Shown here piece after piece: positions 44,386 to 54,080 of a stretch of DNA of 64,000 nucleotides (the stretch's first letter is position 1; each line of letters starts with the position of its first letter). The stretch is taken from positions 347,501-411,500 of the forward strand of contig JACVVK020000317.1 in assembly GCA_018292915.2 (NCBI GenBank), given 5' to 3'. The notes below the pieces were generated by a model that saw only the letters and a list, made by a program, of their open reading frames with translations, did not search any database and was not told the origin of the DNA. Made by a program: the position numbers and the translations under genes. This stretch comes from Batillaria attramentaria (Eukaryota; Mollusca; Gastropoda; Batillariidae).

Positions 44386-44460
44386 CGGCTGCTGGTAGCT
44401 CAGTAGGCTCGCCCACTGCTCTCGCATCTCTTGGGGCGAGTTCGAACCCAAACGACTTTA
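44386..44460 (+). mobile_element. tRNA-like SINE head, distinct family
   Basis: GCTGGTAGCTCAGTAGGCTC (A box) and GGGCGAGTTCGAACCCAAAC (B box) have tRNA-like spacing of about 45 bp. The sequence does not close into a convincing acceptor stem, and it is followed by (GA)n, so it is a SINE head or tRNA relic, not a tRNA gene. Confidence 0.5.
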
Positions 44461-45373
44461 AAAGAGAGAGAGAGAGAGGTCAGTACTGCTTAACGGATAC
44501 GGCAGCTTGTAGGTACCTCAGACTGGAAATTGTAAGGAGAATCAGGGGATTTCTCATCCAGATTTTGAAAGAGACTTGGGGGGTCGACAATAAAGATTAT
44601 CTCTAGTGGCACACCCAGCTGATTTCTGCTTGGTGCTCTTGTAAATTTTCATCAAGCCCGTTGCCTGGTGGAATCGTGAAAACTCCGCCTGGTCTCGGCA
44701 CTGATGAGTCAATGTCCCCTCATCAAGCCTCATAATCAAACATGGCCCAGCCTCGTTTTCGGGGCCAAACTTCAGAGGAAACCACGCCTGATTGGCTAAT
44801 TATTGCTAATAGCACCCTCTGGTGCCACCGGTGCAAACCTGGGTCCAAGGGAGACAACAGCTGCACAGTCATCCCTGTCTGCGCCGGCCGGGGAACGATA
44901 ACCACCGTCTCGGGCAGAAAAGGTAGGGGAGAGAACCGTCGGGGGTCGAGTCCTGAGTGCTGTGCGCTTGTGTCCTTGGCACGTCACGTCGATTGACAGG
45001 CGTGTTGTGCGCGTGTCGGGCTGTCCACAGTGGTCACGTGACTGATGCAGCACAGCTGAGGATCCCTAGCCACTTGGTCACTGCGAAATTTGCAAAAAAT
45101 AATCACGCCATTGTATGATTTCTTCCCTTATAAAAAAAGGGTAATGCGCGTTCATATATATATAAAAAGCAGAAGCATGATGATTTGTTTATTTATTTAT
45201 CTATTTATTTCAAGCGACATGATAGTACCTGTGTATCACGCGGTTGTGCAATTACCAATACATTTGAAGGCATCTCGTAAATATAAAATGTATTTTCGCA
45301 TTATTGATTCTGCGAAATCAGTACATTATAAATGAACAGATAAATGTCGTAAGATAACAAGAGCTGACCACTT

Positions 45374-45419
45374 GCCCCCCCCCCCCCCCCCCCCCCACAG
45401 AGAGAGAGAGAGAGAGAGT
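45374..45419 (+). repeat. Poly(C) run and (AG)n
   Basis: About 22 C residues at 45376-45397, then (AG)n to 45418. Confidence 0.9.
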
Positions 45420-46204
45420 CTCCACTCAGGCAGCGATTGCACCAGATACACTCTCCTTTTCGAAATGCGTACCTACCATCCCTAATTTTATCTCTCAGGG
45501 GAAGTAACCTACTCCCGTGAGAAGTTGCGTCCCTTCGCCCAGCCACTCGTCGTTTCTAAATGGGCTTAATGTGTAGGGGAGCGTTTCTTCGGCAATGATA
45601 TGCTCTGTTCTGGTCAGTTCTAATTGGAGATCCACAGGGGATGTCGTGTGCCAATCAGAAATCAGGGACAAGATACGAACTCTCTTGAACGTTCAGTTCG
45701 AAGTTATTTGAGTTGGCTTTCGTCCCGACCATCAAACTAAAACAGGTGCTGGTTCTGAGTTCGGCTTTGATTCCCACGCTAGGCACCGAGGTCTACTGAG
45801 CTGACGTAGATGTAATTAGTAATCAGTGTTCCTTACAGCTTTCAAAACTGAGGGTCACTTTGACCGTCTCTGTCAAATACAGAGGGTCATATTGTAAAAT
45901 CAGTAAAGTACAGCCTCAAAATCTCTGCGTCAGATTACGAAATCTCTGCGCAAACGAGGCACACATGTGCGTAATAAGGAACACTGGTATTACCAGGCCG
46001 ACTATTTGCACTTGCATACGACTGAGTGCGATGGCCTTACGGTATCAGTCGGAATGTGTCACTCCGTTTGAAATTGAACAACGCATTAAATCAGTTCTTG
46101 ATTGGTCCGGTTTGGCGGCGTCAGTTTTGGACACGTGCACAGATTGTTTTGTCACCTGTCAGGTGTCTTAATTTGGCTGAATTATGATAGGGCTCATTAA
46201 CGGT

Positions 46205-46265
46205 TTCGTTATCACGCACACTCGGTGGAAAAGGACGTTAAACTCCTAAACACACACCCAACACC
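46205..46265 (+). mobile_element. SINE-A copy 19, tail relic
   Basis: ACTCGGTGGAAAAGGACG, then TTAAACTCCTAAACACACACCC. 5' truncated, next to a (CA)n at 46320-46360. Confidence 0.75.
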
Positions 46266-46313
46266 TACCCTTATGTGTTTGTTTCCGGCCCAGAAACAGT
46301 GGCGTAATTTCGA

Positions 46314-46363
<50 letters not shown>

Positions 46364-46371
46364 TAATCCCT

Positions 46372-46687
46372 GGGCCCGTATGTAGAACTCGAGGTTAATT
46401 TAACCCACGGCTATGGGCCTAACCCAGACTAGGACAAAAGAAACCCCAAAACAAAATTAAATATAAAAAAAGGAAGCGAAGAAAGAAAGACAAAAATCAT
46501 TCTATAACAGCTTAGGCACCATGGTGGAATGGACCCGCTTCCTGATTTAAAAAAAAAAAAAAAAAAAAAAAACAACCAAAAAAAAAAAAAACCCAACCAA
46601 AAACAGATAATTTAACCCTGAGCTAGTTTAGTTCGAGGTTAGACTCCGGGGCTAAACTTCCTAACCCTGACTCTTACATGCGGGCCC
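46372..46687 (-). mobile_element. GGGCCC-ended MITE, copy 4
   Basis: Starts GGGCCCGTATGTAGAACTCG and ends CTTACATGCGGGCCC, in the same orientation as the 28603 copy. The A-run in the centre has grown to about 25-40 bp. Confidence 0.82.
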
Positions 46688-46973
46688 TGGTTTCATTCTC
46701 AACGCATCCTTTTCTGCCCACAAATTGCTGTCCGCTTGAAAGTGCACTTGGTGGCGATGACTAGAAGGTCGCACCGAAACTGACACTACTTCCAGTTGTC
46801 CGTCGCTTATTAATTGTCACTGGTCGAAAGTGTCAATGTCCAGAGTACGGAAAGAGCGCGTGGACAGCTCAGGCAGCTCCATTTCATGCGTATTGTAAGG
46901 ACATTAGGATCAAGAGACTAGAACGAATCAAGATTTCTATCATTGTCACGATCTAGGAGTGTAACAGTCAAAT

Positions 46974-47087
46974 ATGCGTACCGAGAAGAAACTCGATTTC
47001 AGGCCTGCTACCGAATATGAGTACGATGGGTCACTTGCACAATGGCTGATGGAGGCCGAAGTCCGTCAACCCACCGGTGGAACGTGA
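46974..47087 (+). CDS. Small open frame, 37 codons, possible alternative exon
   Basis: ATG at 46974 reads MRTEKKLDFRPATEYEYDGS then LAQWLMEAEVRQPTGGT and a TGA at 47085. The composition is strikingly protein-like for intronic sequence. Inside it, CACCG|GTGGAA at 47076 could be a weak donor in phase 1, which would fit the C2 exon at 62657. It is not recognised and may be chance. Confidence 0.22.
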   Translation: MRTEKKLDFRPATEYEYDGSLAQWLMEAEVRQPTGGT

Positions 47088-47669
47088 AGCACGGACAGTG
47101 GGGGTGATCTGCTCTATTCACCTGCCAACACCCCACCTCGTCCTTCCCCGCGGGGCGGCCCCAGCTAGGGGGTCAAGGGAGACAATGCAACAGGGAAATT
47201 ATCTGCTGCTGTCCTGTGCTCCAGCCATTATCGATCCTGATTCGGCTCGCTTGAGTTCTGCAAAAATTCGACGTCCGAAACGGAAGTTACAAGATTTGTT
47301 CGCGCTTGGTTGCGCGTGACTGAATTCCGTATTTCACGGAGCAAGCTTGCGTGTCAAGTCAGTGGGGGGAAGCAGGCAGCTGAGCCCAGGCTTAATGGTG
47401 GAAACAGGGAAAGGAAATGATGAGACAATAGCCTTTCCACCGAGGCTTGCTCGTGGTCAGAATCTCATGCTGAGAATCAACAAGACCGAAGCTGTCAGAA
47501 AGGAGGGGGTCACGTGACCACCTGCTGGCAGCCCTTTAGGCAGAGGTGATTTTTTGAAACAGGTCATCATGTCCGTTTTCACCGTATGTCATTAGGAAGA
47601 GTTTGTCAGAAGAAAATCCGTAAGGCACATGTTGAATTGGTGGTGGTGGTAGGGGTGGGGGTGGTCAAT

Positions 47670-47670
<1 letters not shown>

Positions 47671-47705
<35 letters not shown>
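47671..47705 (+). repeat. ~35-base poly(G) run
   Basis: Uninterrupted G run after a (GGT)n lead-in. It is able to form G-quadruplex structure and is likely unstable in length. Confidence 0.9.
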
Positions 47706-47708
<3 letters not shown>

Positions 47709-47829
47709 GAGGTTACTTATACAGATGCGCTTGCTTGGAGTCGTCAGAAATCCGGAGGTGGATCAGTTTGCAGGATGTCTTTGGATTGTGTCGCCAGCAG
47801 ATTTCTCATTCTAGCCCCAGTCTCGTATT

Positions 47830-49480
47830 GAGTTTCTAAGCTGAGTTTCACCTGAAGAAAAGGACTTCATACAAATATTCAGGCAGCAACGTAGTCTTGT
47901 GACGTGGATTTATTTCTTGTGGTATTTGAGGTTTTGCAGTGCAGCATTGATACGGATCGGATTAGCACGGCTTACACTGAAAATGTGAAAATGTTTGTCA
48001 GACCCCAAATTTGGAAGGAAAGAAGAAGAAGGAGAGAGAGAGAGAGAGGGGGGGGGGGAAGGGGGTTTATGGTCTGTAGACACAAACAGTCTAGGTTCTC
48101 AAGCTCTGATTTACAGTTGCGGTTAAGTCTGAGGAGTTTCGTCACAGTTTTTCCCATCTCTTGTAGACCTTGTTGCTGCTGAAACAGGGACTTCATTTAC
48201 ATCCGAGGTACATGTAGAACAGAAGTGGCTTGTTGTCTGATCCCCAGTCATAACACAACCCAGGCTGCTGTCGGTCCAGTTTATTGCCCTGATTTCCGTG
48301 GAGACCTCACACCTTTACTTTTGACAGCTTACGTTTTTATGGTCAGAGGGAACAGCGCGCTTTGCCACGCTAGAAGCTACAATCCTGCGCTCTTCTGAAG
48401 GGAAGATTTTGTACAGTAATTATGCTATGGCTCATCTTTGGTGTTGACTTTCCACCTCAACGCTAAAGACGTCGAGCCACGTGGGAGTGGGGACACTGCT
48501 CCCGAGTGAGTTAGATCTCGTCATGCCGGTAATTGAGTGGAGAGCTTTCAAAGGGCAGCCCTGTTTTGTGGTAGACAACCAGAAGAGAGGCCTCTGTGTT
48601 CCCTGTGTATGGGGAGTAGGCGAGTGTAAGCTAGTGTAGGCTACTCACCGACTCTCCACATTACCCAGTGTCCAGTGGGACCACAATAGACCCTGGATCT
48701 CGCAGCTGAGAAGGATGCTTGTGCATGGTTGTAGGGGCAGATCGAGAAGGGCACGGACAAGAGAGGTACTGGTTCTTGTCACAACATTGTTGCCAGAGAG
48801 CCGTACCGCGCTGCTTCTGTTTGGATTGGATACTGTCGGAATTACCGGCAGAGTGTCAAAATCTTGCACGAGGCGGCCACGAGGGTCGAGTGTGTGCGGC
48901 AATACTGACCCCCTTTGAACTGGTCCGGTTTCAATCACCATTGTGATCTATGCTGCAAGGATGTGGATGGTTTAGTGTAGTCGGGATGCGGTGATCTGTC
49001 AGTCTCAGCAGTTCGGACTTGCAGGACGGACGTGTTTCTGCTAGACCTTGGAAAGCGTTGTCCAAACCTTCATGGTCAGTGCAGTGGTCACCGGTTGAGC
49101 TCCGAACAGATTGTGTGGGCACCGTGTATGCATGGATACACTGCCATGATATTGCTGTGCGTGTCGAGTGTAGTAATATTTGTGGCAGGATTTCACACGT
49201 CTTCGCTGGTGGTGACTTTGTGAACTTGGTCCGTTGTGAAGAGGGATTTTGGCCGGTGTATGTTAGATCTGATTGCTCGTCGGATTCAGAAACAGCGAAA
49301 GCGCCCAAGTGACTCGTTGCACCTCAGTGTATGGAACAGTTGTAGCACACGGAAACTGCATTTTTGTAAAATGTGGCTCGCCTGTTGTGTTTGCAGTTGG
49401 TGACTTGTATCTGGTGTACTGACTTGGTGATTTAGTGACATGGAAAGTTTTCTCTGATAAACTGTGTGGTTTGTGTTTAG
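47830..49480. other. No exon supported; region just upstream of the first firm exon
   Basis: Many short frames, none with a domain. If transcription starts within this stretch, it would be 5' flank and UTR of the 49511 start. Otherwise it is intron ending at the acceptor AG at 49479-49480. Confidence 0.35.
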
Positions 49481-49510
49481 AAGTTGCCTGTACTGTGTTC
49501 GGGATTCACG

Positions 49511-50031
49511 ATGGATCAGCAGTCGTTCAGCGTTATCACAAACCGCCTAATGTGCCACAGACTGTATGAGAAATTAGTCACTTCTCGCTACGAGTATCAC
49601 AGACTTAAAGAACAGTTCTGCAGGCACCAGGAACTCCGCCACAATCGTAACTACACCTCGACAGGTCACGATTGTCGATGCCACTGTCAAGAACCCTGCG
49701 GCGTGGTTCGAATACCGGAGTGTCACGTAAACTCGTGCGTCAAGAACTGTTCCCACTGTCGTTCGTTTGGAGAAGAGTCTAGCACTAGTAGTACTAGTAG
49801 CAGGACTTGTTGCGCGTCTGTGTGTGAAAGTGTGTCGGACATTTGGAGCCAGACTCTGTGCAGTCTGAGTAGTTCCTGCAGCTCTCTGCACGTGGATGAC
49901 TTTACGTTTAGGTCTGACTATGGCTTGTCCAGAAAGGAGTCCCCTTTTACTTCTAGTTCTAGCCACCCAATCACAAAGCGAAAACGGGGCGGCTTATGCG
50001 ATTGCGATGCTTGGGAGAATCCTTACAATGG
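49511..50031 (+). CDS. C2/RGS-like gene, N-terminal exon (Cys/Ser-rich)
   Basis: The frame is open from the acceptor (GTTTGTGTTTAG|AAG at 49481), and the first ATG is at 49511 (MDQQSFSVITNRLMCHRLYE). Residues 1-45 are polar with a charged helix-like stretch. Residues about 50-85 are cysteine-rich (CRCHCQEPC, CHVNSCVKNCSHC). Residues 85-125 are serine/threonine/cysteine-rich. A basic KRKRGG lies near 163, followed by CDCDAWENPYN. The exon ends at AATGG|GTGGGT in phase 2, which matches the next acceptor and gives ...PYNG-KSRMESC. If the donor is not used, the frame runs to a TAA after 50119 and adds a hydrophobic helix. I do not recognise this domain, and exon status rests on length, ATG, splice phase and low repeat content. 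Confidence 0.6.
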
Positions 50032-50166
50032 GTGGGTTGGTGTACTGAGTTGGTGCATTATCACTACTGTTCATGCGTTATCATTATTATTAGTGTCAGT
50101 GCTCGAGGCTGTCATCTAAACAATTATTGATTGGTATTGGTCGTATATCTTTGTACAAATGTACTA

Positions 50167-50345
50167 CAGCACAACCTCTTTTGGGCGACCACCCCTTTGG
50201 CCAGATAAGAGTGGTCTTAAAAGAGAGGTGTCCACTCAAAAGAAGCTTCAGACAGTGAAGAAGTGCAACCCAGTATCATTGTAACATTGGTCTGCACAGG
50301 CAGGTGGTCTCCCAAAGGGGTGGTCACCCAAAAAAGGTTCTACTG
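50167..50345. mobile_element. pogo/Tigger-like MITE in intron
   Basis: CAGCACAACCTCTTTTGGG at the left and the complement of CCAAAAAAGGTTCTACTG at the right form ~38-bp inverted ends with few mismatches. TA flanks both ends (50165-50166 and 50346-50347). CAGTAGAACCTC-type termini and TA target sites are typical of Tc1/mariner pogo-group MITEs. It sits in the 678-bp intron between the two N-terminal exons. Confidence 0.8.
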
Positions 50346-50528
50346 TAGTTAAGTCTGAAGTGTGCTAGGGATTAAATGCACTGTCGATGAATGAAGTCCC
50401 CCCCCCCTCCATTCCCACCCCCTAAAGAAAAAGAAAGAAGGCAAACAAACAAACAAAAAAGTTTTAATGTTTCCGCACCATTACAAAAGGAAGGAAAAGT
50501 TTTTGTTTGTTGGGTAGTTTTCCTTTGC

Positions 50529-50532
<4 letters not shown>

Positions 50533-50572
<40 letters not shown>
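50533..50572 (+). repeat. (TG)n microsatellite in intron
   Basis: About 20 TG units, 137 bp upstream of the acceptor of the next exon. Confidence 0.92.
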
Positions 50573-50575
<3 letters not shown>

Positions 50576-50709
50576 AACATGACAGAGGAGACAATACTCG
50601 TTCTCTGAAGTTGCTTATCGGCTGCTTGTAAATTATAATTTTCACCGAGTGATTCCTCTGCACGCTGCGCCTGAAGTCTCACAACTTGTCTTTGTATGTG
50701 TGTTTGCAG

Positions 50710-51179
50710 GAAGAGTAGGATGGAAAGTTGCCTCAAGCGGCGAGACCAAATGCAACAGCAACAACAACACAACGACGACGAGGAGAACAACATCAACAGC
50801 AGCAACACTAACACCAGCTGCGGCGACCGCCTCGTCAGTCCCTACAAGCGCATGAAGGTGTCTGACAAGTCAAGAGCGTCAGAGAAATCTGTCAGCTTCG
50901 CTCCGGACACGAGCAAACCCAGCCATTACGCCACCCCCAAGCTTGTGGCTAACTGCGGCAGTAGTGCCAACTCTTTGAACTCTGGTCACCATGCCAACGG
51001 CAGCCGCGCGAATGTTGCCAACTGCGGCAGCAGCACTGACCTTGCGAGGTCCGGTAGTCATGGCAGCGCCGGTAGCCTCGGCAACGCAGTGGAGCCGTTG
51101 AGACCCGAAGACTCCTACCCGAGTGACCTTGCCCTTACTGTTAAAAACCCGACCAAGAGGAAGGTGCTTCAGACACAAG
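50710..51179 (+). CDS. C2/RGS-like gene, low-complexity linker exon
   Basis: Acceptor TTTGTATGTGTGTTTGCAG, 470 nt, phase 2 in and phase 1 out, donor CAAG|GTAAGA. It encodes KSRMESCLKRRDQM, a glutamine run (QQQQQ), an acidic/asparagine/serine stretch, a basic patch KRMKVSDKSR, and EKSVSFAPD, which matches a PP1-docking RVxF-type pattern (K-S-V-S-F). Then come two similar serine/glycine/asparagine-rich repeats each starting VANCGSS, and a C-terminal KNPTKRKVLQTQ. It is probably disordered. The internal ATG at 50720 could serve as a start in transcripts that begin in the preceding intron. The exon joins directly to the C2 domain exon. No stop or frameshift is seen. Confidence 0.72.
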
Positions 51180-52120
51180 GTAAGACATCGTTCACAAAAT
51201 TACTGACTTCCTGTCACTTTACTGATTCCTTATCACACAATTATCCTTGGTGCTGTATCCACTGGTTTCGGGTCTGAGTTTCAAGGGCGTCGACACAACT
51301 GAAATTGAACTGAATTGAATTGAAATTGAAAAATATTCTATCCATCCCTAAAAAGGGAAATCGTGTTTTTCAAGTTTGAGAACGCTCCAGAAAATTCAGG
51401 TACGTACTTTCACCTTTTGGTTGTTGTTGTCGTCGTTGTAGTGATCATGTTTATGTTATTGTCATTGTCGTCGATGTCGTTTTGCTTCTGTTTTTGTTTG
51501 TTGTCCTGAAAGTATGAGTATCGCTTCGGTGGACAAAGAACGCGAAATGTAAAGACGCTAGTCTGTGTTCACCTGCTGCTGAAGAACAGATCAAATCCGT
51601 TCCGCCCGTCAAAAGATCGTAAGTAAATGCCTGCGGATGCTTGAACGTTGGGAAGATCAAAGGAACGGGCGTAGAAATAAACTGCTCAAAGAGAGACAAC
51701 TCCTGTTCGGTCCAAATTTTGGCGCGAACGTTAATTCAAGGGTAGTAATCGCGGTATGGCCGAAACTGGCGCGAAAGTTTACGTGCAAGGGCAATAACCG
51801 CGAGTTGGGCTCCGCGCTGAAGCCTCTGCGGTTACTTACCCTGTTCTTGGCGTGCCCTCGCCTAACGCGTGAACCGAGCCAATGATAAATCTTGAGGCAC
51901 GACCTCGACCCCTTAGCCACGTGACTGGGGTTAGCGCTCTCCCCTCCCCCCCCCCCCTTCACCGCCCCTTCCATCTCTCGTTGCGTGCGCCATGACGTCT
52001 CTCTCTCTCTGGCCATTTGGGGGGGGGGGGGGTCTCACTTTTTCGGTAGCCTAGATTGTTAGTTTATCTTTGCATATTATGTTTTGTTTTTGCTTGATTA
52101 TTATTGTAGAATTTAGTGAG
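51180..52120. other. Intron; no further exon recognised
   Basis: Start of the 11.5-kb intron. (GAATT)n near 51300-51330 looks like a LINE tail in minus orientation. C-run at 51940-51957 and G-run at 52019-52032. Confidence 0.4.
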
Positions 52121-52198
52121 GACTTCTTGTAAGATAGGCGAGATGCATACAAGAATTATCCTAATAAACGTTTCATCATCATCATCTGTCTGCCCCCC

Positions 52199-52231
<33 letters not shown>

Positions 52232-52232
52232 G
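52121..52232 (+). mobile_element. LINE 3' end with (ATC)n, then (CT)n
   Basis: CTTGTAAGATAGGCGAGATG, ACAAGAATTATCCTAATAAA and (CATCAT)n are a typical LINE 3' terminus, followed by (CT)n at 52204-52230. Only 3' UTR is visible. Confidence 0.45.
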
Positions 52233-52368
52233 ATTTTACTTGCTAGCAGCTATAGGCTTTATTTAGGTAGTCGGGCGTATGAAAGCCTGACGTAATTTTG
52301 CCATGTACGTGTCAGGCTGTTATTCTCACGCTGACTTGATAGTATCTTAGTTGTAGTCTAATAGCTTT

Positions 52369-52378
<10 letters not shown>

Positions 52379-52399
<21 letters not shown>

Positions 52400-52400
52400 G
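52379..52400 (+). repeat. Poly(T)/poly(G) run
   Basis: T-run followed by about 22 G residues. Confidence 0.9.
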
Positions 52401-53084
52401 GCTCTCAGCTTATGTTTGGGAACAGTTTCACTTGGGAGTACACCTGCACGCTCGACTTCCTCATCTTGATGATTAATTTAGCTCTTAATGCGATACAGTG
52501 TTGTTTACGCTTGGCGCCAGCGGCCGAACATTCAAATTTTACGACTGCTCGTACAACACTTTTGCTCAGCGCATAAACCGCGTCAGTGAGTACGCTTCTG
52601 TTGGCTCAGTGCCAGCATTTGAAATGCCATTATTGTGCATGTGTGTAGATGGTGTGATCCTAGACAGCACGGAAGTAGCTCAGAACGATCTGTGAGTGTA
52701 AAAACCACTGACAAACACCGACCCCTTTATGACATCCGTCTTCGGCTTGGTTCGAATTCCCGGGATAGGAAGGAATTTAGTTGGGTGTTTCGTTTCGAGT
52801 CAGAATCACGTGCAGACTCGTTCTCGCACTCGTGTACACGCGTACGCACAAAATCAAGCGAGCATGTTGGTTTAAACAAGTTTATTGCAATACCGTTTTC
52901 TCAAAGTAAATAAACAATTTCTGAGCATGAACAAGCTAGGCTTATAATAATGCTCAGGGGTCAACAAACAAGTGCACGTTAACGGTATTGCAATGGCGGT
53001 AATTATAGTAAATTAGAGCTGAGAGAGAGAGGGGGGGGGGATGTCGAAGTGAAAAAAAAAAAAAAAAAAAGCTCCGCTGGGCTG

Positions 53085-53201
53085 CGCTAGGCTCTGCCAA
53101 GAAAGTAACGTACATGTATAACTAAAACCTGGCTCTGTCAAGAAAGTAACGTATAACTAAAACCTGGCTCTGCCAAGAAAGTAACGTATAACTAAAACCT
53201 A
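53085..53201 (+). repeat. ~35-41-bp minisatellite, 3 units
   Basis: GGCTCTG(C/T)CAAGAAAGTAACGT then ATAACTAAAACCT is repeated three times. The first unit has an extra ACATGT. It abuts the stop codon of the LINE fragment that lies on the other strand. Confidence 0.9.
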
Positions 53202-53206
53202 AACAC

Positions 53207-53930
53207 CTAAAAACGTGCTGTACGAATTATAAAGTCCTGAACATTAAAGAAGATAGTGCAGTTTTCTTGAGCAGACAGACGACAGTTACCGTGAAGGAGC
53301 GTATGTATGTCGGAATGTTGAGGAGGTAGTGTGTAGATAGTAATCCGACGTATATCAGAATAATGGGGACAGTGGAGCAGGAAGTGTTCGGCTGTCTCTG
53401 TGGAGGCGCCGCAACTACACGTTGCGTCATTAGAAAGATGTCTGGTTACAAGGTCGTGCTGGAGATTACTGATATTTAATCGGAGCCTGCAGTGCATTAC
53501 TTGAGCTGAACGGTCGCCTTGGTAGTAGTATGGAGGTATACTGGCATCGTATTGGGCAAGATGTCGTTTGAATTCACCAATAGAGTCACTACGCTGGATG
53601 CTATCTGGCAAATTGTTCCAAAGTACCGGCTGTAGTGGAGGGGAAAAAGGAGGACCTATAAAGTTCAGTTTTGCTGTGCGGCACATACCTTACCAGCGGA
53701 CGGCGTCTATGATAAGGATTACATTCGGAAACTAGTTGAGGAAGTTCTGGACGAAGATATGACGGAGCTAACCCATTGACAATTTTAAAATATAGAATAA
53801 GCTTGTGGCGCTTGCGTCTTTCTTGTAATGGGATAAAACCAGATTCCGCGTACAGTTTTTGATGACTTGTTCCCCGAACTGCACCAATAATTATCCTTAT
53901 TGCTTCCAGGTGTAAATTCTAAGCATGTTA
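53207..53930 (-). pseudogene. LINE RT C-terminal fragment, frameshifted
   Basis: From 53930 leftwards the minus strand reads HLEAIRIIIGAVRGTSHQKL, ...GFIPLQERRKRHKLILYFKI, VNGLAPSYL and ...SSFFPSTT in one frame. It then shifts frame to PVLWNNLPDSIQ, followed by a zinc-knuckle-like CSCG...H-x4-C (CSCGASTETAEHFLLHC), and stops near 53207. This is the classic 3' region of a CR1-like or related LINE ORF2, truncated at its 5' side and broken by at least one frameshift. Confidence 0.82.
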
Positions 53931-54035
53931 AAGATCCTATTTCACACTGGAGGCGCCGCGGAATGAAACAACAACAACAACAAAACAACAACAATCCCGG
54001 TAACACGCCAAGCATGCAGAACCCGAATTTCCCAG

Positions 54036-54043
54036 CAAGGGGA

Positions 54044-54078
<35 letters not shown>

Positions 54079-54080
54079 AC
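54036..54080 (+). repeat. (AATA)n microsatellite
   Basis: About ten AATA units. Confidence 0.92.

Noticed and set aside
45860..46171. 103-codon frame on the plus strand
   Set aside because: Mixed composition but no splice context or recognised family. It lies in the proposed intron beside SINE and MITE insertions.
53785..54015. Separate short gene on the minus strand
   Set aside because: It overlaps the upstream frame of the LINE RT fragment, which explains the sequence better.
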